In this document: piece after piece, positions 25,201-38,396 of the stretch
Layout of the letters: each line of letters opens with the position of its first letter
Numbering within the stretch: the first letter of the stretch is position 1
Origin: Clitoria ternatea
Lineage: Eukaryota; Streptophyta; Magnoliopsida; Fabales; Fabaceae
DNA: 64,000 nucleotides
NCBI GenBank assembly: GCA_037962975.1
Contig: CM075671.1
Location: 158,585,501 to 158,649,500 of the forward strand
Reading direction: 5' to 3'
The notes under the pieces: model-generated
Database searches by the model: none
Seen by the model: the letters and a program-made list of their open reading frames with translations, nothing else
What the model was told of the DNA's origin: nothing
Program-made: the position numbers and the translations under genes

Positions 25201-26172
25201 AATCATAACCCCAACCTTCACAAAATACCACACCAATTAATGCCCATAAACCCAATTGCTTGCATTTACTCTTAATCACACTTTCCAACCAATATTCATA
25301 ATTTTCCCCAATTCTTAAAGCTAGGGTTTCTCTAAAACCCAACAACACACATTAAAGCATCATTAATCTTCATCACCTTCCAACCATAAATGCACCAACC
25401 ATCATTAATATCATTTAATGATTGCATTTATGTCACCCACCTTAGGGTTTATGCATTAAATGCTCTCTTCAACCACCCATCTACATACATTGCTCCCCCA
25501 AAGCATAATGATGCATGTACATGGCAACAACCTCAACAAAATGGTGAGTATATCTTACCTCACACCCAAAACGAAATGGGTTTTCAAGAGAGAGGGAGGC
25601 TACATGAAAATGAGAAGAAGAAGAAGAAGAGAGGAAGAACCTCAATCTCCTAGCTTGCTCCAAGGATAAAATTTAGAGGGAGAGGGAGGTCACCACCTTA
25701 GCTTAGGACTTTTGGAAGATAAAAGGGGAAAAATGAAGGAATGAAGAGAAGAAGAAGTAAAGTATTTTTCCCTTTTTTCCTTCAGCATACACACGAGAAT
25801 AGAAGGGAAAATTGGGTTTTTGGTTTTAATTTTAGTCATCTCATTAAAGGATTCATCATTTTATGACCAACAGGACCCCTGTTCGGGCTCAATACTTAAT
25901 CTAAAAATTATTCCAAATATATTTTTGGACTCCCAATATTATCCTTAACAGTCCTGACCAATATCATCCCAATCGGAGATATTTAGTCCGACACCCATAT
26001 TCCAATCGGGCTTATTTCCAGCTTAACCGGTCTCAATAAATCACCAATAGTCCCTAAAAATCTTAATTTATTTATTTCCAATATGCTGGGACATTAAATA
26101 ATTTACATTCAAATTGGTCAAAATTTATTTTCCTTGATTTAATCCTCTATTTTAAAATTTTGGGATGTTACA
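22225..26172 (-). repeat. 5' LTR of element C (3948 bp)
   Basis: Pairs with 13490-17301. As the right-hand LTR of a minus element it is the promoter copy. Donor-like GAG/GTAAGATA has its intron start at 25558; the acceptor-like TTTTTAG ends at 23614 (1945 nt). No convincing TATA box was found; the presumed leader at 25570-25760 is C/T-rich on the minus strand. Confidence 0.93.
22580..23108. repeat. CTCGCTTGAGCGAG repeat cluster, element C 5' LTR
   Basis: Same array as at 13845-14295 but with two extra segments, around 22756-22805 and 23071-23096. Each is bounded by copies of the motif. Confidence 0.88.
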
Positions 26173-26496
26173 GATTACATCATGACCTGAACCAAATAAA
26201 ACCGAAGAGTGGGATTTAATAATTTATAAATTGGATCGCTAATCAAAACGCCCACATAGGTATGCAAAATAATTTGAGTTTACAACAAAAGAAGAATATG
26301 TATATGGGCACCTGCCTAGTTCCATATATAAAGATATGGAAAAGACTCAAGCAATCATGCAATTTCATAATATAAGCCTATTAGGCCACAATTGACTACG
26401 CACCTAAATCATGATCATACATCATCAATTGTAAGTAGCCTCAACATGAGGTATTAATCATTAAGTCAGAATATGAGTTATCCAATTCCTAGCATA

Positions 26497-29400
26497 TATA
26501 ACGTCTCGCCTAAATATTAGGCACTAAGCACGTGATTAAAGTTAATTAAACACACCATGTTATTCTAATCAATTAAAATACAGAGAAAATTTTTTGCTAA
26601 AGGAAAATAAATCACCATCGAATGAAGATAATCATGCATTCCCAATTTAAGGAGCCTAAGATAATAAATAATAAATGGAAATAAAATAAATAAATTAAAT
26701 AATAAGAAAGAGATTGATTAAATGAAGCAAAAGAAGAAAATGAGATCAGGGGCTTCTCGCTTGAGCAAAGCCCTAACTCGCTTAAGCGAAACCAGTGAAG
26801 GTCGCTTGAGCGAGTCCCCAGTCGCTTGAGCGAGTTCCACATTTCATTCCTGAGCGAACCCTGAACGCGCTTGAGCGAGGGAGTCTATGCGTATCAGGTC
26901 CCTATTTCGCTTGAGCGAGATTGTCTCGCTCGGGCAAAATCACTCCAGTACCTAAACTCCACTCACTCATTTGGGCGAGCTACATTCGCTTGAGCGAAAT
27001 AGACACAGGATCTATTGACCTGATCCTCGCTTGAGCGAGGACAAGCCCGCTTGAGCGAAATTGACACGGGATCAATTCCTCTAGCTCTCGCTCGAGCAAG
27101 ACTGAGTCTGCTTGAGCGAGATTCATCCAGTAACCACATTCTCCTAATGCATGCATGTCTCGCTTGAGTGTAATGGTCCCCGCTTGAGCGAGATTAGGCC
27201 AGAGGCCACACTACTGATACAGAGACTCTCGCTTGAGCGAGAATCCACCTCGCTTGAGCGAGTTATGCAGTACATTACTAAAGCTGGAAATTTGTGCATG
27301 ACCTAATATCTTTATACTTACATATCCATTCTTTTACACATTCCAGCATGCATCTATGATCAATTCAACTAAACATACTCCTCAACCTTATTTTTAGTTC
27401 ATCAATGCATTACCATTGAATCCATCATCCAAATGCTAACAATGCACACCCCATTTGCATCATAATCATCAAGGCAATGAACAATTCACACACAACTTAC
27501 ATTATCCATTCTTCACAAAATAAGCAAGACCTACCCAATGTAACTCATCATCTACATATATATATAGGTTTCATGCCAATATATACATCCAATTCATAAA
27601 GCTTAACATAGCCATGAACATCTCATTACCTGTTCATCATGAGTTCATTTTCCCATCAACCAACATGCAAATTCTACTCATTACTTTCACAAACATTCAT
27701 AACTCAAATTGTCAGTATTCCTAACACAACATAACTACATTGACTATATCCTAGATCAATCCAACACACATGAGAAATATGTTATAACATTACGTACATA
27801 GAACACATTACACATTGCACACATCATTTTATTCATAATTTCCTCCGCTCCTTGGCATCAGTCCTCCGCTTGGCGCACCTCCGGGGCTTCAACCTCTTCC
27901 CTGTCATTGGTTACTAATTTAAAAGAAACCACAGCAAGGGTGAGTGTTTGGTAAATCATAATTAATTTAGAACGGTAATTAAATAAGGACATACATGATT
28001 AATTAAATGTTCTTCCAAATACTAGTTCACTAATTCAACCGTAAGCAATTAATTCTACTTCTATTTATCACCTATTCACATATACAGTTTCTTAGTTGCA
28101 TACAAGTTACAACATCCTCAAGGTATAGATCACAACAGCAAATATGATAGAGACATTCACATCATCATATATTATCAATAACCTTATTGAAATCTCACAA
28201 TTGACTCTCATATAATTCGACACCTAGTATCTGGATAGTAAAGGATCGACCTTCAGTTGGGGGTTCTACTTGACACCCTGTGAACCCTGCTTGGTCCACC
28301 GAGTCCTGCTTGACTCTCCACCTCAACCATTGGGTCCTGCTTGACCACTGGGTAGCTCAACTGGGTACAAAAACCACTAGAGCCAGAAAACGAGGGGCTA
28401 TACATACCGTCGGCCGTCCCACACTACATAATCATGTATACACATCATATTCTCATATCACACGTCATGTGGCCATCAATAACAGATCATACTCATCAAC
28501 TGGGGTGACCAACATGTCAAGCCCACCAATATAATGCCACCGTACACATCAATTCGTCATAATTTAGAACACTTTTAATTTAATAACTACTACAAAATAT
28601 CTATAATTCACATTCATACATGCAGAGACATACAAGTATTATTTAGAAAATTTTCCCACTATCTCAATGTCTAGTTGAATATCCCAAGTTCGACTACGCA
28701 CCTATTCTATTTAATTATGACCCGAACACTCCTCTTACCTCAATTCCAAGCTTCGACAATTTGTTCTTGATGTCGGTTACGTCCTCTAGGTGCTTGGTTC
28801 AAGGTCCTACCTCCGAATCTAACACTCGCTTCACCACCTGGTCCTTCGGTGTTCGTTTCGCTACCTACGAAGATCAGAACACAAGACCCAGTAGTGTTAT
28901 ACTACTTTTGTTGCTCCAATTATTGTTTTCAAGCTCACATGCACTGGAGGAGTAGGAAACAGAAGCTCCTCCCTCCATGCAAGGCCATCGGCTAGAGAGG
29001 GAAAGTGAAGAGAGAGAGACAACTCAATTTTAATGGGTCTATTGTGTTCACCTTGAAGTCACGATCTCAAAAACGTAGTTACTTCAAAGTTTCGACGCAA
29101 AACAGACCTCCCATTGGGAGCATCAAGTTTTCGACAATGGTGAGGGAGAAGAAGAGGAACTCGTGTGAAGAAGATAAGGAAGAAGAAGGAGTTTTATTAT
29201 TTAAGACCCAGGGGCAAAATGGTCATTTCTAATTTCTTTTATATTTTCCCTTTAAAGTTTTAATTAAAACTTTTACTTTTAACCCTTATGGGTAACTTCT
29301 AAATTTATCTTCATCTAACTAACACCTCATTTAACTTTATAATTAACCATTCAAATAAATTTGTTTAATTCCATAATATTTAATTATTTATAATTTTATT

Positions 29401-29502
29401 TATAATAATAATTCTCAAAAATCTCAAATAAATTTGAGAACAATTATTAATATTTTTCGCCAATCTAGGATTTTTTTTAACTTAATTATTTGGGATGTTA
29501 CA
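26497..29502 (-). mobile_element. solo LTR D, same family as LTR of element A
   Basis: Starts TATAACGTCTCGCC (first G of TG mutated) and ends TTGGGATGTTACA. It is flanked by perfect GCATA copies (26492-26496 and 29503-29507). Its 3006 bp match the 2973 bp of LTR A, and 27845-28400 aligns with 4810-5560. A donor-like AAG/GTGAAC starts an intron at 29051; the acceptor-like block ends at 27914 (1138 nt). It lies inside solo LTR E. Confidence 0.9.
26755..27270. repeat. CTCGCTTGAGCGAG repeat cluster in LTR D
   Basis: About 20 copies of the near-palindrome or its halves. LTR A, of the same family, has CTCGG motifs at the corresponding place and only a few copies of this motif. Confidence 0.88.
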
Positions 29503-30229
29503 GCATACTTACGTCCCCTATGCCTCAAATATATATATATATATGATTATACAACACTCAAATTCACTAATCACATTCCATAGTTGACATCGTACATCGC
29601 CAAAATGTTATCATTTCAAGTATCACCGTCATCAATATTCATTGATATACTTATATGTTTATAAATCACTATTTATCAACATCATTATACATAAATCAAT
29701 TATTACATCATGTTTAACAAATGCTGTCGACCAAGGCATTCCATTACCACTATTTACCTTCTTCAAGAGCTTTAATTTAAAAACTCAAACTTATCCCATG
29801 ACAAACCTGCACCATAATGCTAAAAAGGAGACAACATGGGAGAGTGAGTTATACATTCAAAATGACAAATATAATACATTGTGATTATGTGTACATGCAT
29901 ACAGACAACGTGTGTACTTTGCTATAAATCATCAATTCATCATTAAACCATTATCAAGGTATTATCTTAGGCATACAAGCCTCATTGTTCACAATTTAAA
30001 ACAAGTACAAGCATAAGCACATACACATTCACATTACCCTTTATCATCCTGGGCATCCACAATTATCATCATTAAGCTATTAAATCTTTAATCAGTTAAC
30101 ACTCTCTCAAGAGGTTCTCATCTCTTTTTGGTCATCTCCATCTCAACTGTCATGTACCTATGGCTAATGCATATGTAAACTGTTTAATACATATGCAATG
30201 GATCCATTTCAATCACCCATGCGCAAATG

Positions 30230-30560
30230 GTTTCTTAAGTGATCACAACCACTTATAATCAATCTCATATTGGTTTCCCGCCACGCATGGGGTACTCCCT
30301 TTTCATAACCCCGCAAGGCTTTCTTCGTGATCGCAACCACGTTTCATTCATTTCATATTGGTTTCCCACCATGCATGGGGTACTTCCTTCATAGAATCCC
30401 GCAGGATCTTTTTCAATTCAATATACTCGTGATCGTAACCATGTTCATTCATTTCATATTGGTGATCGCAACCAACTTCATTCATTCATATATTGGTTTC
30501 CCGCCACGCATGGGGTACTCCCTTCATCTAGTCCCACAAGACCATTCTCATTGTGATCGC
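30230..30560. repeat. tandem repeats in LTR E
   Basis: Units with GTGATCGCAACCAC, then CATATTGGTTTCCCGCCA and CGCATGGGGTACTCCCTTC, repeat three to four times at roughly 60-110 bp spacing. Confidence 0.75.
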
Positions 30561-31708
30561 AACCACATAATCAATGCTATGCCATGCATGCCATGAATGC
30601 ACAATGAAACAATGCACATGCTAGTCTTAACCTCGCAAAGATATCTCACCCTCTCACTTAGGGGTATGCTTTATATTTAGTTTTATCATTATTGACATAC
30701 AATTAATTACAAGGCCCCTCAAGGCTCAACATTCACATTTACATCAAACCACGCATGGTAATCAAAAGCATATAAATCATCATAGCATTAATCCACACAT
30801 GGAAACCAACAAGGTATTTCAGAGCATACATTCTACAATTACCATTGCATCTCATACATACAAGTTAATACTTGCATTAATCATAATGGCACCACACTCA
30901 TCGATAATAACAATCACTACATATTTAAGGGTATATTCAACAACAATATCCCTTTTTATTCAACATCAACATTCATCATTCAATATATGTGGTATCATCC
31001 ACTCATAATTATCATCGATATTATTTCTGATTCATCGTTCTATAACAGCTCATTGCCATTCAATTGTCCCCTCATTAGTCTCATCAATTAAAGTGTGTCA
31101 TACAATTACATCATTTAATTTTCATTATGATTCATAATATGTCAATAGTGGTGAAGCATACATGTTTTCATAACATAGCATAGGCATACACATACCTTGT
31201 CATGGCCTTAAACCATTCCCCAATCACCACTAAGACACACCACACATATACCTCTAATGCAATTTCTTATTTTTACATAATAAAAAGGGTTTTGGGTAAT
31301 AATAAGTTCATGACAAATTTTAACATTAAGACATATCAGAAAAGTTCATTTTAGTCTTAAAAATAGGGGGACATGTCACAAATATCACCTATTAGTCTCA
31401 ATTTGACAATCATAAAAAGTTGGGTTCAAAACCCTTTTAAATTTAAGTTTTACAATGCAGTGGGTCCGGTGTTTTATGCCTAATAAGAGTTATAAAACTC
31501 CAATTAAGGTTAGACCAATTTTCACATCTCCATAACATAATTATCTACAACTTTCATGAAGAAGTTGGAGGCTAAAAATGTCATTAAGATACCCAAACAG
31601 GCCAAAAATAGCAAGGGAAAAGCAGTAGTTGGAAAAATCCTGAAAGTTTGGCCGTGGTTGGCATTGTCCAAACCACAAGAATGGCATTTTTTCACATTTT
31701 GAGGCAGT

Positions 31709-31751
31709 GCCAACCATTAGCCGTGGTTTCTCACCACTGGCCATGGTTGGC
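31709..31751. repeat. imperfect hairpin in LTR E
   Basis: GCCAACCATTAGCCGTGGT and ACCACTGGCCATGGTTGGC are near-inverted copies, with outer 9 bp and inner 5 bp perfectly paired, separated by five bases. Confidence 0.6.
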
Positions 31752-34060
31752 TCTGTTGTAAGCACCATTCTGTAGCTTTTTGACCCTTATGTTTTTGCCA
31801 ACTTTGGGACCCCTTTTCACTAGGCTATTCAACTCCAATTAGGATACACAACTTACCCACCCTCATATCAACAATGTAACAAAGTTTCAAGCCCAAATTC
31901 ATTCCCAATCAAAATCTAAGCCATAGGGTAGTTTTATGCATATTTTGGGCATTTTACATGGCATACCAAAATGCAATAGGCTATGTTTTGGTCCAAACTC
32001 TCTATGGGCCTATGTTCACATAGATAAATGTATCTTGATCCAACAAGTCTCATACAATAACTCATTTTCTAGATCAAGATATGCTCTAGTGGCAATTCAA
32101 GCCCCTTTTAGCTAAACTAAGCATGCCAAATTGCAAACTAAGCCTATTTGGCCACAAGCAACCATGCATACAAGTTTAATACATGTATTATGGGTTGTAG
32201 GTAGCCTCTACATGGAGTCTTATCCATTAAATGAAAATATGACCTATCCACTTCCTTGTCTTACATTTAATTCATAATATTAATGATACACAAGTCACAT
32301 ATTCATTGCCAAATATCATAAATTCATCAAAATATCAATCAGCACATCATTCCAACATAGCCATAGCAAGGCAAACATGGGAAACAACATATACATTAAT
32401 CATCAATTATTCAATTCATGCATTTAAAATGTAAACTCCTCTCCTACCTCAAGAGAAGAACAATGACGATTCACATATTCCGATTGCTCCGCCACATCGC
32501 CCGGAATACAATCTACACCAATATACATATATACATGCATTTAATCAATGAGCCATCCTAAGGCATCATCACAAATCTAAACAATTGCTAGCTTATCATG
32601 AAGCTTAATATCAAATCCTAAGCTTGTCAAAACTCTAATTTACATAATTGTGTTAGGTTTTGGGAATTCTTTTCCTAAAACCAAAATTTTCTGAATCTTA
32701 AGGGTAAGCCACACCTTACATCAACAATATCACATCCTTTATCAAAAAGGCGTCCAACATTACATAAATCATCTAAATGTCATCATTGCCATTCAAAGTT
32801 CAACATGAGCCAACTTAGCCTCTTTTAAGCCATCATCAATTAACATATCCAAATGGCACATGTCATGGTCTAAGACGTCATCAAACCATAATTTCAATTC
32901 ATTAATCCATCACCACCATTATGGTTTAGTGCTCACACTTCTCATTTCACATCTATGACAATACTCATTTATACGTTTTACCATCTGTGGTCCTCTACCA
33001 TTTTAATCAACACTCAACCTCTAATATCATCCATCCACTTTCAATTCAACCATCCTAGTCACAATGTATACATTTTCATAAAATTTAAGGTTAAGGTTCA
33101 TTAAAATTCAATAACCACCATACTTATTATTTCAAATTATCTACAACCACATTATAACCTTTAACATACTCATCAACTTAAAGTCATCACTACATCCTCT
33201 TGGTTTCTCAATCCTCAACATCAATAATCAATGTCACTCATTTAAAAACTCATTCCCATATATCAAATCACTCTAACATTAATTTATCACCATGTTCCCA
33301 AGATTTTCCATAAAGCCCCAAATCCTAATCTCTAGGGTTTCTTACATTAATGGCTCTTCCAAACAACCCACATACATGACTCTCTCAAAATCATAATAAC
33401 CTATAATCTGGGGCATAAACTTAACAAGAATAGTGAGGAACTTACCTCAACCTAATAAATACAATGGGTTCCCAAGAGAGTGGAGAAGATGACGAAAATG
33501 GAGAGACGAATGAGAGCTTCAAGTCAATACCATCTTCTCCTTGCCCAATGAAGAAAATGAAATTGGACGGGGAAGAAGGGTACACCACCTTTTAGGTTTT
33601 TTTTAGGAGAAGAAGATAAAGAGAAAGAGGAATATGAAAGGAGAAGAAAAAGGTGTTTTGCCTTAGGGAGAAGAGAGGCAACGTGAAAACATAAGAGAAA
33701 AAATGAGTTTGTTTTAAATTTTAACCTCTCATTAAAATTTTACCATTTTATGACAGACAGGATCTCCGTTCGAGCTTAATACTTCATCTAAAAATTATTC
33801 TGAATATATATTTAGATTCCCAATAATATTCTTAATAGCCCTAACCAATGGCATCTCAATCGGAGATACTTGGTCCGGCACTAATATTTTAACCGGGTAT
33901 AATTTTAGCTCTTAAAGCCAAAATAATTTATGAATATCCATAATAAATCTTAATTTAATTATTTCTAAATTTTTAGGACATGAATTAACTCATATTTAAT
34001 TATTTACTATTTATTTCCCTTAATTAATCATTTTCATAAATTTTGGGATGTTACAATGAT

Positions 34061-35866
34061 CATTTACCACACTATTTATTTCATTTCAATAACTCATGCA
34101 CAAAAATTTCAATACAGGTATCAATTCCAAAAATCGTACATGCAAGCCCAAAAATAACATTTTTCATGTTATCACTTTGCATGCATTAGGATTAATGGTC
34201 TTCTTTCTCATTCAACATTTAACCATAAAATAGCCATGCAAGCTAAGGATCACACATGCATTACCAAAGATCATATTTTTAACATATATATCTTACACGT
34301 ATGTTGATCAAACATGTGTTCCTTCTGTTCCAGCCATGGTCATGAAATTTTTAGCCATAAAATCATATTTATTTACATGCTAAATATCGTCTAAAATGGA
34401 AGAGAAACACATGCAATACCAAGGCCAGGATCAATGGGTGGAAAGATATATTTATTTTCTTGAAAAATCTAGTTGAAACTGGAAAAATCTTTTCACTTGA
34501 AAACCACTTCTTAAAGTTGAACCAAAACTGAAATTTTTTTCTCATATGCAAAATTCTTTTCACCCTTGATTTAGTGATAGAAACCCAAGATAGGTTTATA
34601 TCCCCTTGCATGCATGAACACCAACAAGAAAAATGGAGAACTCTCTCTTACCTCTTGATATGCATGCTATTTTTTAGGAGACGAAGGGATGAACTTTGTT
34701 TTACTCTCCTTACTCCTTGATGCTCCTAGAAGTGACCTTGGAGTGGGCTTGAAGTGGGGCTAAGATGGTGGAGGTTTTGGAGGAGAAAGAAGGGATTATT
34801 GGTGGGTGGTAGCTCATGACCTTAGGAGAAAATAGTGGTAGTTTTGGCTTTCTTTCTTTTCAAGCTTTGCATGCATGAGATGATCAAGGTACATGCATGT
34901 GTGTATGGTGGAAGAAGGAGTAGAAGAAAAATGAAGGAACTTGGTGGTGGGAGAAGGTGAAGATAGCGCTTCATGACTAAGAGCAAAGAAATGAGAGCTT
35001 TGAGTTTTCTTTGGTTTCAAGTAAGAAATGCATGCAAAAATGGGAAAATGTGAAGGAGGAGGAGATGGAGATGACACAACCAAAGAGATAAGAAAATGGC
35101 GGTGGATGATGCTTTATTGGCTTCCAAGAGAGAAAAGAATGACATGTTGAATTGTTTAGCAAGTAACACCTATATATAGGGTTAGAGAGTGAGTGAGATA
35201 TTAGTGGGAGTATGATGGCTAAAGTGATGAAAGGTGCTGAAGAGAAATGACATGATATAAGGCAAAATGACATGATGTGATTAAGTGATACATAACCAAT
35301 TAAATGGCATGCAACATGAATAAAATTTTGTGTAGAATGATGGTGATTTAATGCATCATGGTCATGATTCCCTATAGGAAGGAGGAAATGTTTTTGGTTC
35401 GATTTAAATGCTAAAAGGTACCGATGACGATTCGTCAAAAAATTAAATTAATTTTCAATAAATTTTTGGGATAATTAATTAAACAACAAGCTTAATTAAT
35501 CCATTCATCCCATAAAAATGTTCATACTAAAAATGATTCAAAGTCCTCAACACTCAATCCTAGACTCGAGACACAAAGCACTGCCACGATACATGAGCGA
35601 CGGGGGTCCAGTTCACGATATCAGCGAAACCTTTTTGTTTAACCTCCTAATAACATTTTTGTTGTTATATCCTTATTTTGGACAATATCACTTCCTCTAC
35701 AGGGTTATCATCACTCACTGGGAGTATCATATCACCATTGTCAATCACATACAATAGGGCACAACATTGGTCGAAGTCCAATTTTTGCATAAATTCATAC
35801 ATTATATATTCGACCCTACACGTCCATTATCTTAGAGGTTTTCCCTAAAAAATCAGGGGGGTTACA
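34061..35866 (-). mobile_element. right part of old gypsy LTR F
   Basis: Ends GGGGGGTTACA at 35866, so the LTR starts TGTAACCCCCC on the minus strand. A TATA box (CCTATATATAGG) is at 35171-35178, and the donor-like GAG/GTAAGAGAG has its intron start at 34651. A purine-rich tract follows outside the LTR (35867-35881), so this should be the 3' LTR of a minus element whose body was to the right and is now lost. The minus-strand ORFs at 34814-35438 lie in the leader and look non-coding. Confidence 0.65.
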
Positions 35867-35881
35867 GTATGCCCCCAACTT
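35867..35881 (-). other. polypurine-tract-like remnant of element F
   Basis: The minus strand reads AAGTTGGGGGCATAC directly before the LTR start TGTAACCCCCC. Confidence 0.55.
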
Positions 35882-38260
35882 ATCTTGTATCCTTCACTCG
35901 ACACTAGATCTATTAGACCCTAATAAGGAGTATCTCGTGGGATCTTTCCACGTGTGGGCTCCTATACCAATTTATTGTTGATAAGAGACATCAGCTATAC
36001 ATACATCATGACCACTGTGGAATTTGGACCTAGATCAGATTTATTGTACATTTTTATACTAGATTTATAATTCAATTAATATTATCAATAACTAATGTTA
36101 CATTTTCAGAGTAGAATTATACAAGTACATTTACTTTTTTAAAGGAAAATAAGTATTTTTACTTAGTATTAAGTTAGAAATGATATAAATAAATCAATAT
36201 TTCAAAATATAAAAACTAAATAAATAAATTCAAATCAAAAGTATGAGTTGAAGTTGGGTGATTTTATTTTTATATTAAAGTCTATCCTAACCGCATCATA
36301 TATTGAATAATGTTCGGTTTAACTGAATTTTTTGGTGTAAAAATTGAATTTGCACCGCATTGCAAATAGTCAAACACTCCATAGGATAATTGCACCACAA
36401 TTGTTGATTAAAAAATTAGCAACTAGAAACGTAATAATATAAAAAAATGACAAAATTAAGTAATACACTTTATCAGAGCAAGTATAAACACGTCATTTTT
36501 TTAAAACAATAAGAACCTCGTTTTGAATGATGCAAATTCTCTTAAAAAAATAAATCTAATGGAAATACACATTCAATTTATTAATTTTTTATCTTTTAAT
36601 TAAATCATAAATTATAATATAAATAAAAAATTATATAATTATATAACAATTGTATCTATTATGAATTTTAATTAGTTAATAATATATTTTTTAATGTAAA
36701 AATACATTACAGTTAACCTCTTTAAAAAACAAATATAAATTTGAGATTTTTTACGTAGCTATTTTCTGCTTTGGGTCTCTGACCCATATTTGTAAAAAAA
36801 AAAAAAACTCTTTAAAAACTAAACATAAATTTGGGACAGCATGAAAAAAATAATTTGGGACAAAAGTCCTAGCTAGAATTAAATAGGAAAAAACATGTAA
36901 ATAGAAAGGTACCAAAAAGGAAAAAAATAACAGCAAACCAGCACACCGGTCATCAGGTAAACAGTGGCCACACGACCCTACCGATTTTAGATTCTTCTCC
37001 AAAAAGTTTCAACACTCGTTTTTGAAACATTTACCAAATTTTACTTTTCGGTAGCCAATTGTAGCCTTTACTATTTTTATTGCTACCTCCTTCCGCTGAA
37101 TGATAACTTTTCAACCAATTCGATCTATTTTCAAAAAAAAATTGATTAATATAAATTTATTTATAAATTATACTATTCTTTTAGACTCACCTTCCTGAGA
37201 TTTATAAATCTTATTTTTTATTTAATTAATATTTAATTTATTAATAATTGATAAAAATATTTCAGTAAAAAATTTAATTAATGTTATTGAATTTTTTACG
37301 AATTTCTTTATTAAAAACCAAAGAAATGCATCGAGTGATTTTTATATTAGAGGATGAATATAAGATTATTAAGAAATTTAACTTGTTAATGTATAAAATA
37401 TAAATAAGTATTCTCGTACATATATATGTATAAGAATGATCTTAAGTCACGAGTAGAGTGTATGTAAAGTGAAATTAAAAACTAGAAATTAAAATTATGA
37501 AATCGGAAATTAATAATTAAAAAGTGGTTGAGTTTATGATCGAATTAAATAATTGTGAAAAATTTTCTAATGAATTTAATCAAATTGTGGATAAATTTAT
37601 GATTAAATTAAATAATTATACGGAACGTTATAAATATGACCAAATACTTCATATGAGGCTTAAACAACCCTTAACATTGAGATGGATTTTTGGCTTCATT
37701 TTCCAATATGATGTTAAAATCTATTTAATTTAAATGTTGGGTCATTAGAGATATTCAATTTTGTAAATTTCAAATGTCAGATGTTCAATCTTTAACGTGT
37801 GAGATGCGTTAAGATGTTTAATCATGTTCATTATAAATACGACTAGAATACTCCTTAAAAACCTTAAAACAATCTTTAACTCATAAACTAACTTTTAAGT
37901 CAAGTTCGACTCATTACTTACTAATAAATAAGCTGATAACTCATACTTTTATGTATCTACAAGCTTCAATACTATATTTATAATTGTAACTAAATGATAT
38001 ATGCTATATACTAAAAAATAAATCATTCATTATTTGTTTTAAAATTATTCACCCTTTCATTTTTTTATGAGTAGGTGGATTATCTTATTTAAGTAATTAT
38101 TTTTTAACGTATGGAAGAATCTATAGCAAAAAAAGAATCTTCTTGAATTTGTTTTCCTCCAAATTTGTTTATGATTTTTAAGTGAAAAAAAGGTTTAAAT
38201 TAAAAGTCAATTACATTTAGAAAATTAGACTTACAAGAGAGGTAGCACTAGCAAACCCAC
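35882..38260. other. intergenic, upstream of glutamine synthetase
   Basis: Very AT-rich DNA with no credible ORF. The first 150 bp or so may still belong to element F. A short A-run (36785-36800) and scattered poly-AT tracts are the only landmarks. It should contain the distal promoter of the glutamine synthetase gene, but I can identify no specific binding site. Confidence 0.6.
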
Positions 38261-38267
38261 TATAAAA
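38261..38267 (+). promoter_or_regulatory. TATA box of the glutamine synthetase gene
   Basis: CTATAAAAGCA lies 136 bases before the start codon. Transcription would begin near 38290-38300, giving a 5' UTR of about 100 bases that includes the GA repeat. Confidence 0.75.
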
Positions 38268-38306
38268 GCAAACACAGGCCTAGCTCTGTTCACGTCTCCG
38301 CGTTGT

Positions 38307-38310
<4 letters not shown>

Positions 38311-38346
<36 letters not shown>
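38311..38346 (+). repeat. (GA)n microsatellite in the 5' UTR
   Basis: About 18 uninterrupted GA units 50 bases before the start codon, in the predicted 5' UTR. GA tracts here are candidate sites for plant GAGA-binding (BBR/BPC) proteins (inference). Confidence 0.9.
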
Positions 38347-38350
<4 letters not shown>

Positions 38351-38396
38351 TTTTGTGAGGAAGGGTCTTTGCTTGCTTCAATTCTTGATTTTGGAG

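Larger units (their letters stand above)
13490..26172 (-). mobile_element. full-length Ty3/gypsy element C
   Basis: Two LTRs (13490-17301 and 22225-26172) flank an internal region with PPT, pol, gag and PBS on the minus strand. The 5-bp target duplication GATTA (13485-13489 and 26173-26177) is perfect. The element is complete in layout but its coding region is riddled with stops. The LTRs are very similar, with scattered substitutions and three larger length differences. By eye they are more diverged than those of element H. Confidence 0.95.
13378..34055 (-). mobile_element. solo LTR E of a gypsy element, split by C and D
   Basis: Starts TGCCACACCCCG at 13378 and ends GGGATGTTACA at 34055. 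Both are flanked by ATGAT (13373-13377 and 34056-34060), a perfect 5-bp target duplication. The LTR itself consists of 13378-13489, 26178-26496 and 29508-34055, about 5 kb; the rest is element C and LTR D. The minus orientation is inferred from the TGTAACATCCC start. A donor-like GAG/GTAAGTTCC lies at 33446/33445 and the CTCAC...TTTTTAG acceptor-like block ends at 29820. No genes were seen in the long stretches 29508-34055 other than repeats. Confidence 0.88.

Noticed and set aside
13373..29507. Reading TGCCACACCCCG at 13378 as the start of solo LTR D
   Set aside because: The flanks would not match (ATGAT and GCATA). ATGAT pairs with 34056-34060, and GCATA at 26492 precedes a homologue of the LTR A start, so D begins at 26497.
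34814..35438. Minus-strand ORFs of 89 and 153 aa
   Set aside because: They lie in the pyrimidine-rich leader of LTR F between its TATA box and donor-like site; composition is Ser/His/Phe-rich with no recognisable domain.
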